A DNA stretch of 64,000 bases from Mansonella perstans (taxonomy: Eukaryota; Nematoda; Chromadorea; Rhabditida; Onchocercidae): NCBI GenBank assembly GCA_037074765.1, contig JBAMDO010000189.1, positions 1-64,000 on the forward strand, read 5' to 3'. Under the pieces are notes generated by a model. That model was not told where the DNA came from. It saw only the letters and a program-made list of their open reading frames with translations, and searched no databases. A program made the position numbers and the translations under genes. Positions within the stretch are counted from its first letter, which is position 1. Each line of letters opens with the position of its first letter. Positions 1 to 12,046 of the stretch are shown here, in pieces.

Positions 1-2394
1 TGGACATCCGAACAAGCGTATAGGTTAGTTTCGGTTCCATGTCCAGTTACTTTGGCTACTTTTGTTCCTAAACTTACTACTTCAGACTGGCCATTGTTGA
101 TCATGTTCAAAGTTCAAGCAAACTTGGATTTACGCTTCTGTAATGGTTATGTATATTTCATGCAATACGTGAGAATATGCGTAAATCATATCATGCATGC
201 ACTTGTGTGCAACATGCACCTGTGTTTGTCAGTATATATGGATACCTTATAGTTGTATGCACTTTGTGCGGAACAGAAAATCACAACAGCATTTGCTGGA
301 TTCACGAATGGTTACGTATACGTTTATACGGCACGCGAGATACGTATATTATAAATTACACAAACGTGTGAAACTTATGGATTTGACATGATTTTGTACA
401 TATGTTCATATAGAGCTACTAAAATATTTGTATTTTTGAAAAAATTTGAAATTTTTACTAGTCCAGAAAAAGCTTTTCAATAAATTCCAATAGTTACAGA
501 TATGTGAAGGAACGTAGACCATCAATTTCACCGAATTTCAATTTTATGGGCCAGTTATTAGAGTATGAAGCACGATTACGAGGGAAAAATAATTCGAGCT
601 TATCGTCTAAATCCAACGAACATGAAGAGAGACGAAAAGACAGCAGTAGTACTACCTTTTCGACATCTTTCTTCACATCGTCTTCTACTTCAGATTCCGA
701 TTCTCCTGATGATGTGATACATTCAATTAAGGTAATCATGAGATGCTAGATACAGTGATTATGGTAGATCATAGTATGTTATCCTAAAGGGATTAGACTA
801 TTCCATCTGTATGCTGGTATTTGAGATTGCCGTTATCGAGGAACGTTTTTCTGTCTTAGATGATTTGTTCTTATCCTTACCCAGAATCGCGGATTTGAAC
901 ACATGCGTTGCTTCTGCATGAAAAAAAACATGGGAAGACAATCATACAGATTATATAGGAAAAACCATTTCTACGTAGTCTGTGTAAACAAAGATCCTTG
1001 GTGAGATATTTTGGGAAATCCTAAAAAATTTGATGTTGTTCGAGCTGATCAAGGCTAGATTTAAAATATCTCTTAAAAGTAACTTCGAGTAGCTTAATAA
1101 TTACCGAAGAGAGACTAGCGCTTTTCATAAATTTATCAGAATAAAGTAAGTCGGTTGGCATATTTTAAGGAATATGATAATGCTGCGAATATTTCAAAAT
1201 TGGAGAAATCGATCAGTTGCAATACGTTATCATCATATAAGCCGCAACAAAGTTTCTGGGATAGCGATTGCAGTCGGCCATCTTCAAAGACCAACAAGAA
1301 TGGTAAACGTGCGATGGAGTCATCATGTACACATTTACTGGATCGGCCGACAGTTTTGAATGGATTAAAATCCAGGAAATCTTTAAACATACCGGAAAAA
1401 GTAAGTGAGGTATGATATTATAATATTATAGTAATTCCATTGAAAAACTTTCTTCAACTTTCTTAACAAAATGAATCAAAAAAGCATAGCATTTTCTTCA
1501 TTTATTTCCTTTTTTCATTTGTCATACTAAAAATAATCCTTGAAAAACTTTGAAAGAACCTTCTCTTTTGACTATTTTAATAGTTAATTTACATTAAGAC
1601 TAAGTTAATTTACATTTACATTAAGAAATATACCACGAAAACATTTGCAGGATTTACCATCTCCATCAACAGAGCTACAGAAATTATCTTTTACAAATTC
1701 ATCGAACACATCCAGCAACGCATCAAATCCACTATTTCGCAGCGGTTTGAATAAATCTAATTCCATATTCATGGATCCAACATTCCCATCAACATCTCAG
1801 AGTGACCATTATTCAGCTGAAAATTTAACATTCAACTCATCATGTGATCATTTGTCCATTCCGCTCAAATCATCATCATCCTTCAGTACTTGTAATCGAA
1901 TGACAATGGGTCACAAATTTTTAACACGTATTAGCCATTATCTTCGAAAAGGAACCTGTCAAGTAAAACATAATAGAAATATTACTGTTGGTAATGTTGT
2001 TGGATGCAAATCGATGATGATTCCATCAGTTTCTTCCTATTCTGCTTCATCAATTGCCATCGATAATGGTTTATCTTCACCGAATACTTCAATCGATGAA
2101 GTACAATCGTATAATATCAGTTCTTTTGACAAAACTGACAGGCTTGCAACAGCTTCTATGGCCCAAAGTTCACTTCAGACATTACGTAGACGACGACGAG
2201 TAGTGGTGGAAAATCAACAACAGCATGATCAGCATTCCGATTTTATTACAGCTGTTGCAGAAAGTAATCATGATCATGATATAAATGGTAATGCTACTAC
2301 AACAGAATCACTTCTCGAACCATCGCGAAAATTTCCGGAAACTGATCGCGATTCTATCAGTTCTACGAGTTCCTTAGAAATTATGGTTCAATAA
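1..2394 (+). CDS. vhp-1: MAP kinase phosphatase, VHP-1/DUSP8-16 type (3' part only)
   Basis: The gene enters from the left edge. Exons with matching phases: <1-23, 500-731, 1140-1400, 1651-2394. The join at 23/500 restores AYRYVKERRPSISPNFNF, the end of the dual-specificity phosphatase catalytic domain of MAP-kinase phosphatases. The catalytic Cys loop and the rhodanese-like MAPK-binding domain lie outside the window. After the domain come about 390 residues rich in Ser, Asn and Thr with no other recognised fold, including an Arg run (about 2187-2205) and a Ser/Thr-rich end before TAA. Known family members dephosphorylate Thr/Tyr of JNK/p38-type kinases; in C. elegans VHP-1 acts on KGB-1 and PMK-3. 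A long Ser-rich tail fits the VHP-1/DUSP8/DUSP16 subgroup better than short MKPs, which is why I favour it. Subgroup assignment is inference. Confidence 0.72.
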
Positions 2395-4218
2395 TAGCAT
2401 AAAATGAATTATAGTGTGATAATTTTCTTCCTAGTTGGGTTAATTATTCTATTCTATTTGAATGTAATTACTATCAAAAGCAAAAAAAAAGTTGTAAATG
2501 AACTTTCCTGACAACAATAATGAGGTGTTTAGGTGGTTTAATAATGGGATTAAAAAGGGCTTAAAAGGCAATTGTTGAACTTCTTTTAGACTAAAAACTC
2601 AAAAAGCTTACTTATGTGATAGTAGTAAAAAATGCTTAATTTATTTCGTCTAAGTGTTTTTCTAATATCAACTGCTGAAAGGATGATATGTAGGAAATCG
2701 TGATACAAACTTACGGAAATAAATTCGATAAATTTTGTAAATAAATGAAAAAAATTCATTTTATATCGTATTATTTCCTTAACACGAGTGTTTTCCTAAT
2801 ATCAACTATTGAAAGGATGATATGCTGGAAATCGTGAAACAAACTTACGGAAATAAATTTCGTAAATTTGTTAATAAATGAAAAAAAATCATTTTTGCTT
2901 TCTTCTCTTCCATTCCATTAATGCCAAAGTTATATATTAATAATGGTTTTTATTGTTCATGAATATGATATTTCTGTTATTTGCAAAAATATTGTGATAT
3001 TTTTGAAGAGTAGATGGAAATGGTATATGGAAATGATTATTGATAGCTTATCATTATCATTGTAAAACATGAAATAGCAAAAAAAAAAGTATTTGCACAT
3101 TAAGCTTGGCGAAATAGGATTGAAAATTGTCATCATATGATAGCTGAAAATTATTTATTCAAGCATAAAAAATTTAGAAGTCATTAATTAGTTTTAACTG
3201 CGCGGGGAAAAAAAAAGAATTCCCCAGTAACAAGTGGTACCACTCTTACTACTCCCTCTCTCCTGCTTTGGTGTTATTATGAAGATATTTAAGTAAATTA
3301 ATTTAATTATCCTAAATTTAGTAGTGATTAATTTGTAAAAATAATAATGAGGGCAACAAAACTACCATCTTATTGGCGGAAATCCACATCTCATTTCATC
3401 CAATTTTTTTTTTTTTGAGTGGAAAAACTTGTTTTAAATTGAATTTGATTCGTTTGTAATTTTATGTAGAATTTAATTAGTCCTTTCTGTCTTGTCTTGT
3501 TTTGTGGTGCTTTCAACAAAATCAAAATGTTTTTTTTCTTTCTTTTTTTTTTTTTTAAAGATTATTTTAAATGTTTCAGTAGCATTTAAAATGCATTCCT
3601 GTAAGCAAGAAACAAATAATTGAACTGATTTTGACTGCGATAAATTCGCATTTCAATTCACAGGTCAATTTTAACTCCCGATAATTTTGAATCACAGATC
3701 ATTTTAAGCAATAAGATTTCGAATTCCATCGCTATATCGGTTCTTTTTTTTTTTGATTTAAGAGAAGGAATATCGTGATAATACATGATACATACTTTCA
3801 TGTCCTTTTTTTCTCTAGTAAGAACTGGACAAGAAATTTGAAGAACGAGTTTTGTCTTGCTATGTGTAATCATGAAACAGAATATGTGCCATTTTAGGTG
3901 TCGCAATTTTTTAATTCTCGAAAGACAAAATTATCATGGAAAGTTTGAACATGAAACAAATTTTAAAAGATATAAGTGGCATATTCAAGTTCATTTATTA
4001 GCGTTACCTAAGTGATATGTATTTCTTTAGTATTATAGCTAGCTTTCATATAAAATGATCGAAATGCTACAAATACTGTATGGATTCAGTTATGTGCGGG
4101 GAATGATTCTTCGCTAGCTACATTTTTTCCGATTACCAATTTCCTCTGAGGTTTTCCTTCTATCTAAGAGAATTTAAAATCTATACATAAACTGGAAATT
4201 AATCCACTATGGCTCTGT
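2395..4218. other. Convergent intergenic region between the phosphatase and USP22 genes
   Basis: About 1.8 kb of AT-rich sequence between two 3' ends. It holds the direct duplication at 2650-2900 and several A/T homopolymers (for example near 3410 and 3545). The 82-codon minus-strand ORF at 3658-3906 has no recognisable similarity and no splice context. I see no gene here. Confidence 0.6.
2650..2900. repeat. Two-copy direct repeat, offset about 134 bp
   Basis: The block starting CTAATATCAACT at 2662 and continuing through GAAAGGATGATATG, GGAAATCGTG and CAAACTTACGGAAATAAATT recurs from 2796 with few substitutions. It lies downstream of the phosphatase gene and has no coding content. Confidence 0.85.
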
Positions 4219-7200
4219 TTAATAATAATCAGCGTGACACTTATGATAAAATAACAAATATCCTTGGGAAGAGAGAACTCGCTCCGTGGGTACTTTTATA
4301 ACTTTGTGGTCATCACACTGGAACCACTGGTTACGTTGATGCCGGATGTAGCACGTGTAATGACCACTTTCCATTGTCCCCAAATGATTCACAACTGCAA
4401 ACAGTTCGTATCTGAAATAATTTTCCTAACAAACATAAATTGACCATCGATTAATGTTCATCGCGATATCAGTAATCATATGGAAATCAGAAGCATCCCG
4501 TGGTCAACCAAAATTCTAAGAATGGATGTCCTACCATGTGTTCATTTCATTCACCAAGGCTAACCTGGAAAACTAATCTCCTTACCTTCATCACATCAGA
4601 AATGTTGGTAATTAGAATGTCAGAACCCAATTATATATCGTTTCAGCAATAAAGTCATACTTATTTCGATTTGTTATGAGCAAATCGGTGACTATACTGG
4701 TTTTACTTTCCGGAGCACCGGTGGATCGCTCGCGAAATGAGGCGGTGAACGGCGTCATATCAATAAATTGCGGATATTTGATTTTAATATCCATTTTCTT
4801 CCGATCTTTGCGACTATGTTCAAAACGTTTCAAATGAAAGCAGGCAACCATTGGAAGAGTTTTTAGGGTAAGCTGTTTCGTTGATTCTTCGTATGTTTCA
4901 CAGCGAGCACATTTGGTCTTCGCATTACTTCCCAAATGTTCCGGCATTATATACCTCAAAAAAAAAGTAGCCAAATTTATAACCCGAAGATATGAAACAT
5001 GATTCACAAGAAACTTCGACTTCCAACAGTTCTGTTTTTTTTTTTTTTTTTTAATTTTTGAGAGAAGGGTGACTTACCTACGTAAACAATCTTCTAAAGT
5101 AATTTGCTGTGGTGAACCAGAGCTACTGCTGGGTGAACGTAATGCTTCCTGTGCCACATCAAGTGATATATCCCAGAATGGGTCAACCGTTGTTGAAACA
5201 CACCTAAATATTTTGTTAAAACAATCACTCAAAGATAATCCTTCTATTTTAGTATTTCTTGCCTATTTACAGTATCATTTCTTAACGAAATAACTTTTAT
5301 TTTTAAAATAATCAATAATTTCAAAACATAAACGATTAGCATACCCACAAATTGAGCATGTGAGATCAGACTGTAGTTTGCCGGTAAAAATCCAATCAAT
5401 AATACAATTGCATTCATTTGGTGTAGATGGAAGTGTACTGCCTGTAATAATAACTATTAAAATTCAGTTGTAGACTGAATCAATAAACCAATTATAAATC
5501 AACAAACAAATTATGAAAACTAACTTCCGGAATGTCGATGAAGCACATCAAGAGCAGCAATAAAGAATTCATGTGCGTCCTGTTGCTCGTAGCCAGCCAA
5601 ATGCCTAGCATGTGTCCAGACAAGGTTCAGAAATCGATTCGGTTTGTAAGGTGTCAAATCACCCTTGTAAAACTCCTATAATCATCCATTTTTGAATAAA
5701 TATGGAATTAGTGATGCAATGGCGAAAAAGATATACAGAGAATTTGTACATATCCTGACTTTCTCATAGCGAATATTTAAATGAAACAGTTGTAATTACA
5801 ATTAGTTATTGAGAACAGTATCGCTGAGATATAAGCGAGCATCTGCCAAAGAAACAATAAAATGGAAAAAGATGCTTTCTATGATGCAGGAGCAAATCAT
5901 TTAGCTACTACTAATAATGCCGCAACAAAGAACAGCTTGTGCTTGTCCAGTAAAAATAGCATCAATTTAGCATGAATGGATGATAGATAAGAAAACTCGT
6001 TAAATATAGAATTACCTGAAAAGTATTAGCAAGTTCACACATAAGACACTGAGCTTTGCTATATGATGAAGAAGCACAGTGATGCTGATCAGTGAGAAAA
6101 TAATCCTTTAGATGTGGTGTATGAACGATAGCTTGTATAATACAGTTCATGAAACAGGTATTCCCCAAATTCACCAGTCCACGTAAACCTGTAAAAATAA
6201 CAGTTTTGCATAATACAAAGTTTGGAAGTATCAAAAAACAATAAGTTAAGTTAATATGCGTAAATCTAGACAATTTAGATATTCTCTATCTAGCTCATTT
6301 TTTTATTTATATTATGACACAGTTGTGTAGCTTAATGATAATTACATAGCTAATTATGTAATTATCATTAGTTACATAGCTATAATATCCAAACAGTACT
6401 TAATGAAAACAAAGTCTGCTGAACAATAACAAAAATTAAATAGTTTGATAACGACATTTACCACGAATACTACTCCTCGAAAAGCGAACTATTCGAGTAG
6501 GATCATCATGACAAATATCCACAACAGCTGAACCAGGATACCAGATACTTCTTGTACTTAGATTCAATGATCGTCGACAACCATTTTCAGCATCACGTCG
6601 AGCATCTTCCATCTCGCGGTCGTATACAAAATCACCACATTGATAACAATAAATGAAACCTGTTTCGACAGAAATTGCTGTAAATAAAGAAGTAATTATT
6701 ACTTTGGAAGAGTTTACTTTTAAGAAAGAAAATTATTTGCAGCAATAATTAGGAAAATCACCGTACCAAAAAGATGCTCTTTAGTTGCCAGATGATCGTG
6801 TATATGTGTTAAACATGCAAATGTTGAACACTGGCAGCATGCACACATTAATGCATTTAATCGAGTTTTACACTGAATACATCTAATATATCTAGCCTGT
6901 AATGTTACGGAAATCAATGTAAAAACAAGAAACAGTACCTGAATGCTTTTTCAGTAAAAAATTCGAAACCTGTTACTGTTTTTATGGTAATTAATCCCAA
7001 AATTATAAATATAATCAAAATGAATTACGGTATACATTTATAGTTAAAGATGAATCAAATATTAACAGGATAATGTACATACTTGAAGCATAATACTGAT
7101 TTTTTACCAAAAATACACACAATAAAACCCTAAAAAAGGGTTTACTTATCTATTACATCAATATTTGAATTAATTTATTTATCTATTATATCAATATCTG

Positions 7201-7732
7201 AATTAATTTATTTATCCATTATACCGGTATCTGAGTTACTTCATTTATTTATCATATCAGTATTTGAATTAATTTATTTATCTATTATTTCAATAACCGA
7301 ATTAATTTATTTGTCTATCATATCAATATTACTTCTATTTATCTATTATATCAAAATCTGAATTAAATTTCTCTCACAATTCTATAAATGCAGTTAACCT
7401 AATCATTATTTGCATTTAATTTAAAAGTCATTTTTTTCAAATCGACTAAAAAATATACAGAAAATTCAGCTAAAAAAAAAAAAGAAATATACTGATATAA
7501 TATTCCCTGTAGAAGATTACTAAAATATCAAGTAATTGCATCATTGTATACTGATCAAACAAATAAAACCAATCAGCTGATAAGCAATCAATCAACAATT
7601 AGTTTAATTAAAACTTGCATGAACTTCTCGTGCTTTAGCATTATTGGGAAAGATAACTGCATAAACAACACCATTAAGAGTTTTCGATAATGCTCGCTGG
7701 TTTTTACCAATATGTTTACATGAACTATTCAT
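4219..7732 (-). CDS. USP22: USP22-type ubiquitin-specific protease (SAGA deubiquitinase)
   Basis: Nine exons read leftward: 7732-7625 (or to 7619), 6896-6767, 6677-6462, 6188-6016, 5675-5525, 5441-5345, 5203-5078, 4954-4661, 4411-4219. The phases agree and give about 495 residues, close to the family. The N-terminal part is a zf-UBP zinc finger ([36 protein letters not shown]). The peptidase follows: Cys box [34 protein letters not shown], a structural zinc ribbon [23 protein letters not shown], and the His box [13 protein letters not shown] with CDDHKVI. Known role: removes ubiquitin from histone H2B and H2A in the SAGA co-activator. The start ATG is 7 nt after a TTTTCAG acceptor, consistent with trans-splicing. 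The first donor is GTTCAT at 7624 or GCAAGT at 7618. Assignment to USP22/27X/51 rather than other zf-UBP proteases rests on the linear match of all blocks. Confidence 0.93.
7140..7375. repeat. 33-bp minisatellite in the first USP22 intron
   Basis: About seven degenerate copies of a TCTATTATATCAATATCTGA / ATTAATTTATTTA unit. Successive TCTATT/TCCATT/TCATAT starts at 7149, 7182, 7215, 7252, 7281, 7314 and 7342 give a modal period of 33 bp. It is entirely intronic. Confidence 0.85.
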
Positions 7733-8039
7733 TAATCTCCTGAAAATGTGAAAATCAACGAGATATGATAAAATCAAAATTGATTTTTTCCTGGACATTT
7801 AAAATAACTTTGAAAAATTTGAAAAGCCATTTACTTTTTGTTAATGTCAATTAATATTATTCTATCACATATGCATTACATATGTAAATTACAGTATTCC
7901 AATTTTAGCCAATTATTTTGAAATTTCATCCTAACAAATTGAATTCTCAATGACCAACAATTAAAAAGTAAAAGGTACGAAATAGATCCATTCTGCATTT
8001 TGAATTCGAACCTTTGCTATTCCGCGGAAAAGGTTATTG

Positions 8040-8125
8040 ATTGATGCAGGTGTGCAAATGTGCAGGTGTGCAGGTGTACAGATGTGCAGGTATGCAGGTG
8101 TGCAGATATTCCTGCAGGTGGATCC
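8040..8125. repeat. GTGCAGGT-type short tandem repeat
   Basis: Roughly ten imperfect copies of an 8-9 bp GTGCAGGT/GTGCAGAT unit, ending at CCTGCAGGTGGATCC. It is GC-richer than its surroundings. Confidence 0.85.
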
Positions 8126-8164
8126 TGTGCTGTTTTAAATTTCAAAATATGACTCAGATTGTTA

Positions 8165-8262
8165 CAATAGTAGCTCATTTACGACATTGTAGCTCATTTG
8201 CGATATTGTAGCTCATTTGCGACATTGTAACTCATTTGGGGTATTGTAACTCATCTGGGATG
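8165..8262. repeat. 19-bp minisatellite, five copies
   Basis: AGCTCATTTGCGACATTGT-type units start at about 8172, 8191, 8210, 8229 and 8248. The last two copies diverge to AACTCATTTGGGG and AACTCATCTGGGA. No coding context. Confidence 0.88.
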
Positions 8263-9303
8263 CTCATTGTCATGCATTCAATGCTGTCACATCGATCGTA
8301 ATCAGATATAGATGGTATTTGTTTAAAATCCTGTATATCTATGTTAATTTATACAGTATGTCATTTCCATTCTTAAGTTTTACTAATTGCATGTCGTCTT
8401 TCTTTTGTTGTATCTTTTGTAAATATGAACTTTTTTTTTTTTTTTTGAAAAATGATCCTTGAAATTATTAAAGGAAATGTATTTAGAGCGATTCAAAATA
8501 AACATGAAGTCGATGGTTATGCAATAGTTGATCAGAAATTTGTCAAATATATCAAAAATTGGAATTCTTGATTCAGATTTCTCATTGATAATGCACATTT
8601 TTGCTCTTAGAAGGGCAAATTGCAAAAAATGATGGGACGGACAATAGTCCACACACGTTTATTGTATCTATTACCAATGGAAACAGTTAAACTTACCGAA
8701 CAACCAGACCTATTTATTGTTTTCGGAAGTAGTTGAAATTTAAGTTAATTTAAAACTCTAAATGCTTCAAATAGTAAATTATTATTTTGAAATGTTTTTT
8801 TAAAGTTCTAAATCATAAAATACCAAAAAGGATTTTTTTTTAAAAACCACGAGAATTCTAATTTTACAGCTCAGCTCATGCAAGATGTTCAGGACTGATA
8901 TAGTAAAGATTATCTTTAAATCGTTAAGTGGATCAATGGAAATGCATGATTAAGCAAGCTGCAGTATGATGAAAAATAGTCCTCCAAATATTATTCATGG
9001 ATGATTGAAAAGAAACTTCACTCTCTTGACAGCAAAAGTTGGACAATAGAGTGATCTAAATAAGCATTTGTAAGCACTAACCTTTGATTTAATATTAACC
9101 AGCTTTCCAGTTTGCTTTGTTTTTACTGTATATTTCCAGAAATATAAAAATAAGCGTTGAGTAGAGGAAAATATTATTGCATGAAGATAGAATATTACAA
9201 TTTATTTGGCCATAATAACAATTAATCTAATTATGAATGAAGCTAACAAATAAAAAACAACGGGCAAGAATGCTGCAACATTTCAATAATTTAACTATAC
9301 ATA

Positions 9304-9420
9304 TTTTACTAAAATGAAACCAAATGACCTGATCACATCAAATAATGAATGCCATCTATATTTTTACTAAAATGAAACCAAATGACTTGATCATACCAAA
9401 CATAACAAATAACTGCCACT
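9304..9420. repeat. 58-bp duplication just 3' of dnj-20
   Basis: TTTTACTAAAATGAAACCAA followed by ATGACYTGATCA occurs at 9304 and again at 9362. It lies immediately beyond the dnj-20 stop codon (minus strand), so probably within its 3' UTR. Confidence 0.8.
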
Positions 9421-9421
9421 G

Positions 9422-12046
9422 TTATGACATCTGCAATCCATTGTAAACCTGAAATTAGCAACCGGAATAATACATTTATTAACAATTCTGCTAGTAGAAG
9501 TGTTAAGTTACAAATGTCTTGGGAAAATTTAGGTAAGCAAAGTTGCGACTCTTGCTTAATTGCTTAATCTCCAGACAAAATCAACGAAGACAATAGCTTC
9601 ACTTTAAGCTATTTAAAAAAAAATATTGACAAGACTAAGATAAAATAAAAGTATACTTTCGGCTGGAAAGATCCCTGCTTCAACAGTGTTGCAACAATTT
9701 CTTTTTGCTCAGAAGTTAATTCTCCGCGAGGAAACTCGACATCAACGGTTATATAGAGAATCCCTTTCTTATTGTCAGAATAGGAAGGTAATCCTTCATC
9801 CTTTTTTCGAATCTGTGCTCCCGGCCACGTTATCTTTTCACGGGCAACCTGCAAAATAAATTGCAACTTCTTTCGTCCTTATGAATTCGCGCAACCGACC
9901 CATAATATTTCATGAAAATAATTCCTCTTACAGTAAAAACTCAAAATCATATTTTCAAAAAAATTTGTTTATCTATGTGGAAAACATAATATGCGGGATT
10001 CCGAATAAGACATAGCAAAATTATACTCTCAAAATGTAATAGATTATCTATCAACAGAAAACAGGCTTCCAATTACTTCCACCTTTTTTCGCTTTCTCTG
10101 GAAGTCTTGTCGGTGATTCAAATGATATCTTATTAATTAATAACGGGATTTATTATGGCAAATTATAAAGGGGAGTTGTTTTTGATAAAATCTATCTGAG
10201 GAAGAAGTATTTAACAAATTTCTAATTTGAAACATAAAATACATTTAAAATAATTTACTTAAAGATACATTCACAGAACTGGCAAAAAAAAGCTTCTCTC
10301 TTACCTCAACTTTGTGTCCGTCAAGATGAGTTATTTCCATTTTGAAGCCCTTCAAGGCACTCTCTAACGATATAGTGATGTTGGTGTATAAATCCATACC
10401 ACGTCGCTCAAATATTGGATGCTTTTCAATTTTGATAACAAATTTCAGATCACCCGGTTCACCTTCAATATGTGGCTCACCTTCGCCCGAGAATGTCTGC
10501 ACCTGTCCTTCATCCACTCCCACTTCAATCTCAACCTAAAATATTTTAGGAAAACATATCAAATCATTTATATTCATCTGAAATAAGAATGAACTGCAAG
10601 TGGAAAAAAATTTACTTGGCAATAATTGGAAGAAATGAAACAAAACTTCAATGATTAGCGTCAAAAATACATATAAAAATGAATTAAAATGTTCCATAGA
10701 ACAAAATGAACCAGTCATGCAAGACATTTAACTCTTTTTTGTTCTACAAAACGAAACTTGTTAGATAAGTGAACTAATTATGAAAATATATTTGATAATT
10801 AATGGCTTAAATCGTGAAAATAGTAACGTCTTCTATACTACTGTAACATTCCGTCTTCTCAACCAGCAAAATAATCATTAAAAAAGTGCGTTTCCAGTAT
10901 TGGAAAAATATACCTCGAGGAACTGTGTTTCTTGCACCAGCACAACATTTGGACATTCATCACAAACTTTCACTTGAAACATTTGGAATCTACCAGCACC
11001 TAACTGTTCGGTACGCATTTCATGCCGACAGTTACATTTTCTTTTGCCCGATGTCTGTTTGTATACTGATTTTATCCTGCAGCGACATTAACTGTTCACG
11101 AAAAATCCTTAACGTGATTTAAAGACCCGATATATATTTGCGACAATACATTTCTTATCCCTTTCAGGCATTAATCAATCTGACATGTCTGATCAAACAC
11201 TACGAAGACTATACAAACAGTTTGAAACGCCTTGAAATTCTAATCAAACTGTTCATATTGAAGCAAGGTTACAAGCAAAGAAGACCTACTAAGCTAAGCG
11301 AACAGAGTTCACAGCATTACAAAGCTGCATTATTAAATTACCTTCATTACTTCTTGAAAACATGAAAATTCGAATATTACTCATTATGATATTATTGGAA
11401 ATACAAAAAAAGCGAAGTATAGTAATATTTGACGAACCTTTTTACTTCAACAAAATTTCCATTATATACTTCTTCCAGTGTAACCCATAGGTCCATAACT
11501 ACATCAGCACCACGAAGTGTTCCTTCTTCACGCTGTCTGGTATGAAAGAAATCACCAAAAAATGAAGAAAACGGATCATGGAAGTTATCACCATCACCTG
11601 CATTTTTCAAACCTTCCTCACCGTGAAGATCATACATTTTTCGCTTTTCTGCATTGCTCAGAACCTATAAAATGAGCTATTAAAAAGCTTTCCGCACTTC
11701 AATTACAACGTTCATCAGTGACTGATCGTTATCAACAGGAACGTTATAATAATTGAACAATAATCGATAATTACTTTGACCAAAATGTAAGGCTAGAATT
11801 GGAGCAAATAAAAAATATACTAACCTCATAAGCAGCACCTAAATCCTGAAATTTCTCTTGTGCTAACGGGTCATTACTTCGCTTATCAGGATGCAATTCT
11901 TTAGCCAACATTCGATAAGCTTTCTTGATTTGGTTCAGATTTGCATTGCGCGGTACTTTTAAAATTTTGTAGAAATCTCGTCCACCTGATACCAGCATTA
12001 GCTGGTGGAAAAGATAAAATGGCAGGAGGTAAAATGAGAAATCCAT
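9422..12046 (-). CDS. dnj-20: ER co-chaperone DNAJB11/ERdj3 (DNJ-20)
   Basis: Exons read leftward: 12046-11825, 11664-11438, 11076-10914, 10535-10305, 9848-9657, 9448-9422. All phases match, giving 353 residues, the usual family length. Residues 1-22 form a hydrophobic signal peptide. A J domain follows ([20 protein letters not shown] with the HPD motif in AKELHPDKR, then [10 protein letters not shown]). After a G/F-like stretch comes the substrate-binding part with a CNC...CDEC cysteine cluster, [35 protein letters not shown] and [11 protein letters not shown]. The end VYNGLQMS matches the family's VYNGL tail and sits on a 27-bp exon. Known role: stimulates BiP ATPase in the ER lumen and holds unfolded clients, usually UPR-induced. 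I see no HDEL/KDEL, as expected for ERdj3. An ATG 8 nt upstream in another frame makes a short overlapping uORF. Confidence 0.96.

Larger units (their letters stand above)
7733..9421. other. Intergenic region upstream of USP22, downstream of dnj-20
   Basis: About 1.7 kb between two minus-strand genes. It contains two minisatellites (8040-8125, 8165-8262) and the 58-bp duplication near 9304. The minus-strand ORF 8383-8652 has no recognisable similarity. The 5' control region of USP22 should lie just right of 7732, but I see no defined element. Confidence 0.55.

Noticed and set aside
10342..11122. Plus-strand ORFs over 10342-10539 and 10886-11122
   Set aside because: Antisense shadows of dnj-20 exons.
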